Below, one piece after another: positions 1 through 5,018 of a DNA stretch of 5,018 nt. Position 1 is the stretch's first letter, and each line of letters starts with the position of its first letter. A model generated the notes under the pieces. The model was given only the letters and a program-made list of their open reading frames with translations. It was not told the DNA's origin and made no database searches. Position numbers and translations under genes: made by a program. Origin of the DNA: Anaerolineae bacterium. Lineage in GTDB: Bacteria > Chloroflexota > Anaerolineae > SSC4 > Amarolineaceae. The DNA lies in the NCBI GenBank assembly GCA_013693795.1, contig CP059258.1:1138828-1143845 (forward strand). Reading direction: 5' to 3'.

Positions 1-1
1 G

Positions 2-82
2 CGCCTGTGGCTGCGCGAGCGCCTGGCCGGCTACTTCACCGAACTGGCCATGGCCCGTACGCGACGCGAGGCAGAACGATGA
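2..82 (+). CDS. ECF-type RNA polymerase sigma factor, C-terminal tail (partial, 5' end outside window)
   Basis: Twenty-six codons are open from the window edge to a TGA at 80-82. The visible peptide begins RLWLRERLAGYF and ends in a basic tail (ARTRREAER). The first part matches the end of sigma-70 region 4 in ECF factors, where an 'SRLHRAR..LRERL' stretch follows the helix-turn-helix that binds the -35 element. The identification rests on this short tail and on the gene that follows, a zf-HC2 anti-sigma factor whose ATG at 79 overlaps this stop as ATGA. That arrangement is typical of sigma/anti-sigma operons with translational coupling. The DNA-binding helices and region 2 lie outside the window, so the ECF subgroup cannot be assigned. 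Confidence 0.6.
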   Translation, partial: RLWLRERLAGYFTELAMARTRREAER

Positions 83-318
83 CCACACCCACCTGCACGA
101 CCCTGCTGGCCTATTTTTCGGACTACCTGGATGGCGAAGCGCCGCCCGCGGTCGACGCGGCCCTCGTACAGCACCTGGCGAGCTGCACCGAATGCCGCGC
201 GGTGGTCGCCACCCTGCGCAAAACGGTCACCCTCTACCACGAACTGCCCGCCCGCTTTCCCCGCCGCGGCCGCCTGTTCCACCGCCTCGATCTGGACGAA
301 TTCCTGGCCGACCCCTGA
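79..318 (+). CDS. Zinc-finger (zf-HC2 family) anti-sigma factor
   Basis: This 79-residue protein carries the anti-sigma zinc-finger signature. Cys6 is followed by the conserved 'YLDGE' helix (residues 16-20) and then by His32-x3-Cys36-x2-Cys39 in the context QHLASCTECR. In this family the His and Cys residues bind zinc and the fold clamps the partner ECF sigma factor. The ATG at 79 is chosen over the GTG at 7 because it sits exactly where zf-HC2 proteins begin, has GAGG at 68-71 seven bases upstream, and overlaps the upstream stop by four bases (ATGA). There is no transmembrane segment; the protein ends in a basic and acidic tail (residues about 60-79). It is therefore likely a soluble anti-sigma that senses signals in the cytoplasm (zinc loss or thiol oxidation, as in ZAS proteins) rather than an envelope-spanning one. 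The sensing role is inferred. Confidence 0.85.
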   Translation: MTTPTCTTLLAYFSDYLDGEAPPAVDAALVQHLASCTECRAVVATLRKTVTLYHELPARFPRRGRLFHRLDLDEFLADP

Positions 319-693
319 TCCATCCAACGGACGGGTTCCACTGCGGCCAACGGTGCGCCTCTTCGATAATACCAGCCGTCTGATCGGGCAACGCGCCGGT
401 AGCCGGCGGGCGCGCCTCATACCGGCGCACCCTGTCGCCGTGCGTCCACCTCCCGTGCCTGGCCGTGGAGGTTGGGCGGCGGCCAGGCACACCCGTCGCA
501 TCCGGCCCCTGTCAAGCGCGCGCCACAGCAACCAGCCATTCCTCGCGCTCCTTCCACATTGACCAAACCCGGCTGAAGCCTCGACGCCGCGTCAAATAGT
601 GCGCCGTCACGGCTGGGCGACCCACCTGTGCCGCAAATTGCAAGCTAACTGTAAGCCAATTTGGCCCTTGCATGGTAGATTCTGCCGGCGATC
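319..693. other. Non-coding intergenic region, 5' part
   Basis: No credible gene is seen in this stretch. The open frames on both strands are rich in Arg, Pro and Ala, lack ribosome binding sites and resemble no family I recognise. Base composition shifts from very GC-rich (to about 600) to more AT-rich (from about 630). The notable structure is the hairpin at 455-490, annotated separately. A weaker stem pairs CGCGCC (392-397) with GGCGCG (409-414). Confidence 0.5.
455..490. repeat. Strong GC-rich hairpin (11-bp perfect inverted repeat)
   Basis: GTGCCTGGCCG at 455-465 is the exact reverse complement of CGGCCAGGCAC at 480-490, with a 14-base G-rich loop. It lies 137 bp after the anti-sigma stop. 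No T-tract follows on either strand, so it is not a classical rho-independent terminator. It could still act as a pause or processing hairpin at the end of the sigma/anti-sigma transcript, or be a small palindromic repeat. Confidence 0.5.
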
Positions 694-719
694 TTGTATA
701 CAATAGATACGATCGATAC
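694..719 (+). promoter_or_regulatory. Candidate promoter/operator region of the surface protein gene
   Basis: This AT-rich block lies about 75-100 bp before the surface protein start. It holds a perfect 10-bp palindrome TTGTATACAA (694-703) that contains a -10-like TACAAT (699-704). Two direct copies of GATAC (706-710 and 715-719) follow, separated by GATC, which creates a CGATCG palindrome at 710-715. No convincing -35 box is found at 16-18 bp, so the exact promoter is uncertain. The symmetry suggests a regulator binding site, which is inference. Confidence 0.3.
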
Positions 720-783
720 ACCAAACAACCAAGATATGCGATCGGCTCGCGCCTGCCGACCAGAAGTGAGAGTCACTCCCTGA

Positions 784-788
784 GGAGG
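784..788 (+). promoter_or_regulatory. Shine-Dalgarno site for the surface protein gene
   Basis: GGAGG sits five bases upstream of the ATG at 794. It fixes this start, because the ATG is immediately followed by a typical signal peptide. Confidence 0.8.
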
Positions 789-793
789 AATCT

Positions 794-880
794 ATGTCTG
801 TCAGAGTTTTGCAAAGTATATCGTTGGTGGCCGTGCTAGCCCTGCTGTTGGGCTTCATTGGGGCGACCCCGGCCTCAGCC
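794..880 (+). other. Sec signal peptide of the surface protein
   Basis: Residues 1-29 have a short polar N-region with one Arg, a hydrophobic core ([14 protein letters not shown]) and an Ala-x-Ala cleavage motif (ASA, residues 27-29). The protein should therefore be exported by Sec and cleaved after Ala29. The first frame break falls immediately after this site, so a naive translation gives a signal peptide followed by nonsense. Confidence 0.85.
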
Positions 881-3800
881 GGCCTCAGGCAACGCCAACC
901 CCGACCCGGTGCAGACCTTCTACGTCACGCTGCCGGAAGGGGACGCGCTGACGGTGCTGAGCACGATCAACAACGCAGCCGTCACGCCGACCTACACCTA
1001 CTTTTCGGTGGCGGTCGCGTCCAACGCCACCTGGGTCTACTACGACCACTTTGAGGACGGCTATGAGACCGATATCGCCAACCCCGTCCAGCCCACCACG
1101 CAGATCTGGGGCAACGGAAAGGCAGCCGACGGCTGCGCGCCAACAAGTCGGGCACGCCCGTGGTCTGCACCGACGCCAACGACGTGCTCAACGCGGGCGA
1201 TGTCGTGGTGCCCTACAACGCGGTTCCGGTCCCCGTGTCGCTGACCGGCGTAGCGAGCAAGTACGTCCTCGATACCTTCAACAGCCAGAGCTACAGCAAC
1301 AACAACGGCAACGTGAACTGGGCAGGCGATTGGGTGGAGCGGAACGACAGCGGCGCCAGCCAAAGCCCCACCGCAGGTCGAATCCGGATCACGAGCAATC
1401 GACTGCGCTTCATTGAATCCAACGCCAATGACGCCATCGATCGTGGGGTCGACCTGTCGAACCCCGGCAGTTGCGCCACGCTCAAATTCGATCTTGATCA
1501 AAACGCGATTGACAACAGCGGCGACAACTTCAGCGTCCGCATCTCCAGTGATGGGACGAACTACTCCGTGTTGGATACGTTTACCGGGCCGAGCAGCGCC
1601 GGCAGCAAGAGCTACAACATCTCAAGCTATGCAACGGCCAACACGCGCATCCGGTTCCACGCCGACGACGCCCTCGAAAGCGGCCTTCTTAATAATGAAT
1701 ACTGGTCGGTGGACAACGTGCGTCGAATGGGACTGCAACTACCTCTTCAACGCCAGGGACAAAGTGGCCGCCACCAAGTCCATCGCCATGGCCCGCGCCA
1801 CCTGGGCCAGCGGTTCCAACACCCTGAATGCCTTCGCCCACGGTTTCACGCCACGGCCGAGTGGGGCACCAGCTACGAGGCGCCGGTGGGCTTCAACACC
1901 GCTTCGACGATCGCCGGCAGCATGTTCACCTACTCTGGGCTGTCGATCATGGCCAGCCAGAACAACACCACCGTGCAGGTCGACCGGGATGCTAATGGCA
2001 GCTACGAGTCCAGCTACACGTTGAACGAGGGGCAGGCCATTCTGGTGGGCGGCGCCACCAGCAGCACGGCCACCATGCAGGGAACGGCCGTGCTGTCGGA
2101 CAAGCCGGTGCAGGTGGTGCTGGTGACCGGCGAGGTGGGCCAACTACGCCTCGCGCGACATGAGCCTGCTGCCGACCACGACCTACGGCAGCAGCTACTG
2201 GAGTCCGGTGGGAACCAACTCGGGCAATACCACCAATCCGACCCGCCTCTTCCTGTACAATCCCAGCTTCAACAGCCCATCTACGTCACCTGCGAGCGCC
2301 GCGGCGTTGCCAACGTCATCTTGGGGCCAGTGGCCGCGCGGGGTGACCACCGATCTGGCGAACAACCAGGGCGCACGCTGCTTCGCATCGGACGCCAGCG
2401 GGAACCCGACGGACGACAAGATCTCCGGCGTGGCCACCATCGACACTCCCGGCATAACCGCGGACTGGAGCTTCACCATGTATCCCGACAACTTCCTGAC
2501 CACCGACGCGCTGGTGGGGCTGGGGCTGGGTCGGGATCCCAATTCAAACACCAATCCCACTGAAAACGGCAGCCCCCTGGGTGACGGCCGCCTGCCCCAC
2601 GGCCGGCAGCAGCACCTACGTCTACGTGGACTGGAACAATGACAGCACGCCGGACAAGATCGACCTCAACGGCAACGGCAACGCAACTGACGCCAACGTT
2701 GATGGCATCGACGAGACCACCTCAGACCAGGGCATCCTGGTCACCCGCCTGCAGTCGGTTCGCCTCTTCCGGCCCACGCCAAACAACCTGCCCTATGCCC
2801 AGACCGGCGCGCATCTGGAGCCGCACGACTTCCGGAGCGGGCTACGGCGGTACCGCCGGCTGCAACCTGGCGCTGGCCTGGGGCCAGGACACCCGCACGG
2901 CCAGCGGAGGGGCGCCCGGCCTGGACGTGGGCACCTCGGTGCCGCCGCTGCGCCTGGTGGAGAGCAGCAAGAGCCTGACGCTCAAGACCGACAACGACGG
3001 CGATGGCCAGCTCAGCCCCGGCGACGTGGCCACCTACCTGATCACGGTCAAGAACGCCGGGCCGACGACGGTCAACAACGTCTACGTCTATGACACCGTG
3101 CCGGCCAACACCACCTATGTCCAAAACACCACGGGGTGGGCCACCGCTGTGGGCGGGCCATGGACCGCGATCGCTGATGCGCCCAACCCCGGCGACCTGC
3201 CCCTGTCCCAGGCGCCCAACGGCGTCTACCTGGGCAGCCTGGCCTCGAACAACTCATTCTTCGTCCGGTTCGATGTCACACTGGGGACCGGCGCGTACGG
3301 CGAGATCAACAACTGCAGTGTAGCAGGCACCGACGCCGGCAACCTGGCGCTGCGCGATCAGCCCGGTGGCCTCCATGGACTGGGGCGACCTGCCCGACAG
3401 CTACGGCACCTCGGCCGCGGCCGACGGCGCGCCACTCCCGCTCCACCCTGCGGCTGGGCAACCTGTGGGACGCCGAGTACCAGGGCCAGGTGTCGGCCGA
3501 TGCCAAGGGCGATGACAACGATATCGCCAAGACGATCCACCAGCCCGACGACGAGGACGGCGTCAGCCCGGCTTACTGGACCGACGCTAACACTGGTAAC
3601 TTCGACGTGAGTGTAACCGGTGGCCCCGGCTGTCTGAATGCCTGGATGGACTTTACCAACGGGACAACGGCCGGCGGCGACGGCGACTTCGGCGATACGC
3701 TCAGCGGCTACTCCGAGCACATCATCAACAATGTGCTGGTTAGCACCAGCAGCCAACAGGTGTCGTTCACGGTGCCGACGGGTGTTGGGCCTTCCGGCAA

Positions 3801-4362
3801 TCTGGGGCCGTACTACTTCCGCTTCCGTCTCAGCCCGCCCGACGGCAACGGCCAATGCACGACGCCTATCGCGTCCGCTGGTGCCGTGACCGGCGGTGAG
3901 GTGGAGGACTACCGGATCACCTATAGCCCACTGGGGTCACCCTGGTGTCGTTCGAGGCCATGTGCGTGGGTGGGCAGCCCGACATCCGTTGGGAAACCGC
4001 CTCGGCTGACGACGCTGGGCTTCAACGTGTGGCGCAACACGGCGGACAGCGGCCCGCAGGACAAGCTGAACGGCAGCCTGATTGCGGCGCACCCCGGCAG
4101 CGCCCAGGGTTACCTCTACTCGTACCTGGACACCACCGCCGCGGAGAATACGCCCTACTACTACTGGCTGGAGGACATCGACACCGGGAACGTGAGCAAC
4201 TTCACCGGCCCGATCAGCGCCCTCTGCCAGGCGCCGACCGCGGTCACCCTGGAGACGATCGAGGCCAACCCGGTGGCTGGCGCGCCGATGGGCGCCCTGC
4301 CGGCGGCGGGGCTGGCGGTGCTCGCCCTGGCGGGCACGGTCGCCTGGCGCAAGCGGCGCTAA
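794..4362 (+). CDS. Large secreted multidomain surface protein (DUF11 + GEVED), reading frame broken 13 times
   Basis: This is read as one gene of about 1,190 codons. It starts at ATG 794 behind GGAGG and stops with TAA at 4360-4362, just before a terminator. Domain order: signal peptide (794-880); a module with [10 protein letters not shown]; an inserted beta-sandwich (1271-1724); the second half of the first module, ending near 2960; a DUF11 repeat (about 2972-3360); a GEVED domain (3375-3920); an 'LGFNVWR' fibronectin-like module (about 3945-4245); and a C-terminal hydrophobic anchor with RKRR. The coding frame changes near 882, 1138, 1722, 1849, 2140, 2277, 2338, 2577, 2806, 3370, 3428, 3928 and 4005. 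No stop codon interrupts the composite reading, and the pieces join into family-like sequence. An automatic caller would see several fragments (for instance open frames at 1160-2563, 2639-3610 and 3490-4362), whose ends are out-of-frame nonsense. The likely role is cell-surface structure or adhesion; no enzyme active site is seen. The breaks are probably sequence errors, but a pseudogene is possible. Confidence 0.8.
888..1240 (+). other. N-terminal surface module, first half ([10 protein letters not shown] motif)
   Basis: The segment reads in frame 0 from 888 to about 1135 and in frame 2 afterwards. It contains [23 protein letters not shown] (about 1032-1067), [11 protein letters not shown] and then [10 protein letters not shown]. 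This motif series is recalled from large secreted proteins that go on to carry DUF11 or GEVED domains, where 'YYDHWEDGYE' and 'NAGDVI' are conserved. The function of the module is unknown. Its second half resumes only after the inserted beta-sandwich. Confidence 0.6.
1271..1724 (+). other. Inserted beta-sandwich (jelly-roll-like) domain
   Basis: About 150 residues in one unbroken frame, from [13 protein letters not shown] through [70 protein letters not shown] to WSVDNVR. This pattern is typical of a carbohydrate-binding-like or MAM/laminin-G-like beta-sandwich found in many bacterial surface proteins. A substrate cannot be named. Its position between 'NAGDVVV...' and '[14 protein letters not shown]' splits the flanking module in two, so it looks like a domain insertion. 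Frame break 3 lies exactly at its C-terminal border (1718-1725). Confidence 0.6.
1725..2960 (+). other. N-terminal surface module, second half
   Basis: After the inserted domain the composite reading continues with [170 protein letters not shown] and VGTSVPPL. This order (RDK..., EWGT, NYxSRD.SLLPT, GRDP..N.NGSP.WV, VYVD, AWGQDP..ASAG.PGLDVG) is a conserved series that I recall from DUF11-linked surface proteins. Asp/Asn-rich loops ([18 protein letters not shown], about 2661-2715) may bind calcium. Frame breaks at about 1849, 2140, 2277, 2338, 2577 and 2806 fall inside it. Confidence 0.55.
2972..3360 (+). other. DUF11-type repeat with EF-hand-like loop
   Basis: A single open frame reads [18 protein letters not shown], then [45 protein letters not shown] and EINNCSVAG. 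'Y.ITV.N.GP..V.NV.V.DTVP..TTYV' is the hallmark of DUF11, an Ig-like repeat of secreted proteins. It is preceded by a D-x-D-x-D-G-x-L-x-x-G-D loop (residues encoded at 2990-3025) of the calcium-binding kind. It probably acts as an extracellular spacer or adhesion module. Confidence 0.8.
3375..3920 (+). other. GEVED domain
   Basis: The domain opens with [12 protein letters not shown] (3375-3410) and continues DGARH (restored), [51 protein letters not shown] and YYFRFRLS. It closes with the name-giving GEVEDYRI at 3895-3918. GEVED domains occur in large secreted and cell-surface proteins and their ligand is not established. The acidic DGDxxD and DDNDxD runs suggest calcium binding. Frame breaks at about 3370 and 3428 flank and enter its N-terminus. 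Confidence 0.85.
3945..4245 (+). other. C-terminal fibronectin-like 'LGFN-R' module
   Basis: The composite reading is [66 protein letters not shown]. This 'W.TASE..TLGFN.YR ... G..Y...D......YYYWLE' pattern is recalled as a common module just before the C-terminal anchor of bacterial surface proteins. It looks like a fibronectin III-type fold. Frame breaks at about 3928 and 4005 lie on either side of WETAS; adding one C and one CG pair respectively gives a continuous reading. Confidence 0.65.
4288..4359 (+). other. C-terminal hydrophobic anchor with LPAAG and RKRR
   Basis: The last 24 residues are MGALPAAG, a hydrophobic stretch [12 protein letters not shown], then RKRR and the stop. A short LPxxG-like motif, one membrane segment and a final basic cluster is the layout of a sorting signal that holds a protein in the membrane or hands it to a sortase-type transpeptidase. 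The motif departs from canonical LPXTG (Ala in place of Thr), so cleavage is uncertain; plain membrane anchoring is the minimum reading. Confidence 0.65.
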
Positions 4363-4364
4363 CC

Positions 4365-4382
4365 CGGCGCCTGACGGCGCCG
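4365..4382 (+). repeat. Small GC hairpin just after the surface protein stop
   Basis: CGGCGCC (4365-4371) and GGCGCCG (4376-4382) form a perfect 7-bp stem with a TGAC loop, three bases after the TAA. No T-tract follows; the true terminator is the larger hairpin 17 bp further on. It may stabilise the mRNA 3' end. Confidence 0.4.
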
Positions 4383-4398
4383 ACATGCAGTGAGGTAT

Positions 4399-4438
4399 GA
4401 AACCGTGATGGGGCTTGCCCCATCACGGTTTCGTTTTC
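4399..4438 (+). terminator. Rho-independent terminator of the surface protein gene
   Basis: GAAACCGTGATGGGG (4399-4413) pairs perfectly with CCCCATCACGGTTTC (4418-4432), a 15-bp stem with a CTTG tetraloop. The T-rich tail GTTTTC follows at 4433-4438. It lies 37 bp after the stop codon and separates the surface protein from the downstream dehydrogenase unit. Confidence 0.9.
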
Positions 4439-4524
4439 AGGCCGGTGCGGCGTACACTCACCGCCCGGTTTCCGTCAACCGCCACGGGGCAACACTGTGG
4501 CGCGTTTTCCGGGTTATTCGGATA

Positions 4525-4689
4525 GGCTCTTAGTACTACAACCGTACTTGTCATGCTGAGGCCCGTCGTTTGGGCCGAAGTATCTGGTTTGCCAGCGAGA
4601 CGCTTCGCTGGCGGTCTGGGGTGTCGAAATCTGGCCGCAACACCGGCTCAACGTGACATTACCAGCGAAGTACGGTTGTAGTATTAGCC
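4525..4689. repeat. Nested palindromic element, MITE-like (about 165 bp)
   Basis: The outer arms are TACTACAACCGTACTT (4534-4549) and its exact reverse complement at 4668-4683. They extend imperfectly to GGCT at 4525 and AGCC at 4689. Inside them is a second imperfect inverted pair, TGTCATGCTGAG (4549-4560) against CTCAACGTGACA (4647-4658). Further in are two small hairpins, GGCCC/GGGCC (4561-4577) and GCCAGCGA/TCGCTGGC (4591-4612). No transposase is present, so it would be a non-autonomous element or a large folded repeat. The TGTCATGCTGAG core is one I associate with dispersed repeats in Chloroflexota-like genomes (recalled, not checked). Confidence 0.7.
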
Positions 4690-4696
4690 AGCCGTT

Positions 4697-4795
4697 CAGA
4701 AACCGGGTTTTTCTCGTGCGAGCAAGGTTTTCGCCTGTACAACGGCCTTTCGTCGCGCCATGACCCTGGTCTGCGAGACAAAAACCCGGTTTCTC
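4697..4795. repeat. Second palindromic element (about 100 bp)
   Basis: AGAAACCGGGTTTTT (4698-4712) is the reverse complement of AAAAACCCGGTTTCT (4780-4794). Pairing continues inward (CTCG at 4713-4716 with CGAG at 4774-4777) if two bases (CA) bulge. About 57 bp lie between the arms. It begins seven bases after the previous element. AGAAACCGGGTTTCT-like words are common in dispersed repeats of some environmental bacteria (recalled). Confidence 0.65.
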
Positions 4796-4839
4796 TAGAG
4801 CCAGCCTGAGTAGTTACGACGAACTTCCATGGTCCGGTT

Positions 4840-4868
4840 TTCACCAACTGAGGGAACTGCACTATAAT
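4840..4868 (+). promoter_or_regulatory. Sigma-70-type promoter of the dehydrogenase gene
   Basis: A perfect -10 box TATAAT (4863-4868) has a TTCACC -35-like hexamer (4840-4845, four of six matches to TTGACA) at the ideal 17-bp spacing. Transcription would begin near 4875, giving a leader of about 34 bases before the ATG. Confidence 0.75.
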
Positions 4869-4895
4869 GACCGCACAACGACGTCAGCCACCACC

Positions 4896-4900
4896 GGAGG
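4896..4900 (+). promoter_or_regulatory. Shine-Dalgarno site for the dehydrogenase gene
   Basis: GGAGG lies eight bases before the ATG at 4909, which supports this start. Confidence 0.75.
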
Positions 4901-4908
4901 CCTGAAGG

Positions 4909-5018
4909 ATGCAAACACGTGCCGCCATATTGCACGCCGTCGAAACCCCATTCCAAACCGTCACCCTCGACCTGGCGCCACCACGTGCCGGGGAAGTCCT
5001 GGTGCGCATGGCTGCTGC
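4909..5018 (+). CDS. Zinc-dependent alcohol dehydrogenase, N-terminus (partial, 3' end outside window)
   Basis: The first 36 residues read MQTRAAILHAVETPFQ followed by TVTLDLAPPRAGEVLVRM and then Ala residues. This matches the N-terminal GroES-like domain of medium-chain, zinc-dependent alcohol dehydrogenases, whose class III (S-(hydroxymethyl)glutathione or mycothiol-linked) and related members begin 'MKTRAAVL.....PFE...V.LDPP..GEVLVRM.AAGVCHSD'. The catalytic zinc ligands (the Cys of GVCHSD and others) and the NAD-binding fold lie beyond the window edge, so substrate and subclass are unknown. It has its own TATAAT promoter and ribosome binding site, and is isolated from the upstream gene by a terminator and repeats. 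It therefore forms a separate transcription unit. Confidence 0.85.
   Translation, partial: MQTRAAILHAVETPFQTVTLDLAPPRAGEVLVRMAA

Larger units (their letters stand above)
4439..4862. other. Non-coding intergenic region with palindromic repeats
   Basis: No gene is seen on either strand. The reverse-strand open frame of 67 codons (4659-4862) only crosses the palindromic elements and has no family resemblance. The region is mostly made of the two inverted-repeat elements annotated separately. A weak 6-bp stem (CGCCAC at 4480-4485 with GTGGCG at 4497-4502) precedes CGTTTTCC and may be a backup terminator. Confidence 0.6.

Noticed and set aside
31..531. A long reverse-strand frame opposite the anti-sigma gene
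   Set aside because: It is Arg/Gly-rich, overlaps a well-supported gene, and is typical of the antisense frame of high-GC coding DNA.
512..724. A 70-codon reverse-strand open frame with a Trp-rich end (MWKEREEWLVAVARA)
   Set aside because: It has no ribosome binding site, its start lies in the operator-like block of the surface gene, and no family is recognised. It is treated as chance.
858..4010. Programmed ribosomal frameshifting as the cause of the frame changes
   Set aside because: Thirteen events in one gene, with no slippery heptamers or shared motif such as A-AAA-AAG seen at the breaks, is not plausible.
4480..4508. A second terminator-like hairpin (CGCCAC/GTGGCG then CGTTTTCC)
   Set aside because: The stem has only six pairs and an 11-base loop; the 15-bp terminator just upstream makes it unnecessary. 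It is noted inside the intergenic entry only.
4659..4862. A 67-codon reverse-strand frame before the dehydrogenase promoter
   Set aside because: It simply runs through both palindromic elements and has no start signal or family resemblance.
1..5018. CRISPR arrays, tRNA or rRNA genes, transposases
   Set aside because: No regularly spaced direct repeats, cloverleaf-type sequence, rRNA-like stretch or transposase-like protein was seen on either strand.

Overview
The window looks like part of a high-GC bacterial chromosome, most likely a member of the Chloroflexota or a similar environmental lineage. This is inferred from three things: the mosaic surface protein (GEVED, DUF11 and an 'LGFN-R' type module), the ECF sigma / zinc-finger anti-sigma pair, and a palindromic repeat of the TGTCATGCTGAG type that I associate with such genomes. 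No marker gene is present, so the taxonomy is tentative.

Layout, all on the + strand: (1) bases 2-82 are the C-terminal tail of an ECF-type sigma factor. Its stop overlaps the start of (2) a 79-residue zinc-finger (zf-HC2) anti-sigma factor at 79-318. (3) Bases 319-793 are non-coding, with a strong hairpin at 455-490, an AT-rich block with a 10-bp palindrome at 694-703, and a clear Shine-Dalgarno sequence before the next gene. (4) Bases 794-4362 encode one large secreted surface protein of about 1,190 residues. It has a signal peptide, a split N-terminal module interrupted by an inserted beta-sandwich, a DUF11 repeat, a GEVED domain, a fibronectin-like module and a C-terminal hydrophobic anchor ending in RKRR. 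(5) A near-perfect rho-independent terminator lies at 4399-4438. (6) Bases 4439-4862 are non-coding and hold two neighbouring palindromic elements (4525-4689 and 4697-4795). (7) A TATAAT promoter precedes the start of a zinc-type alcohol dehydrogenase gene at 4909, cut by the window edge.

The most striking observation is that the surface protein gene changes reading frame 13 times yet contains no in-frame stop in the composite reading. All 13 breaks can be repaired as small deletions. Eight fit loss of one CG/GC dinucleotide in GCGC-like tracts, two fit loss of one C from CCCC, and the other three fit loss of 1-2 bases. This points to consensus errors in the sequence, or possibly very recent decay, rather than many separate small genes. 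Any annotation that splits this locus into several hypothetical proteins is probably wrong.

Functionally, the sigma/anti-sigma pair is a regulatory unit that may control envelope or surface genes, possibly including the large protein downstream; that link is inference from position only. The dehydrogenase is a separate transcription unit, shown by the terminator, the repeats and its own promoter.
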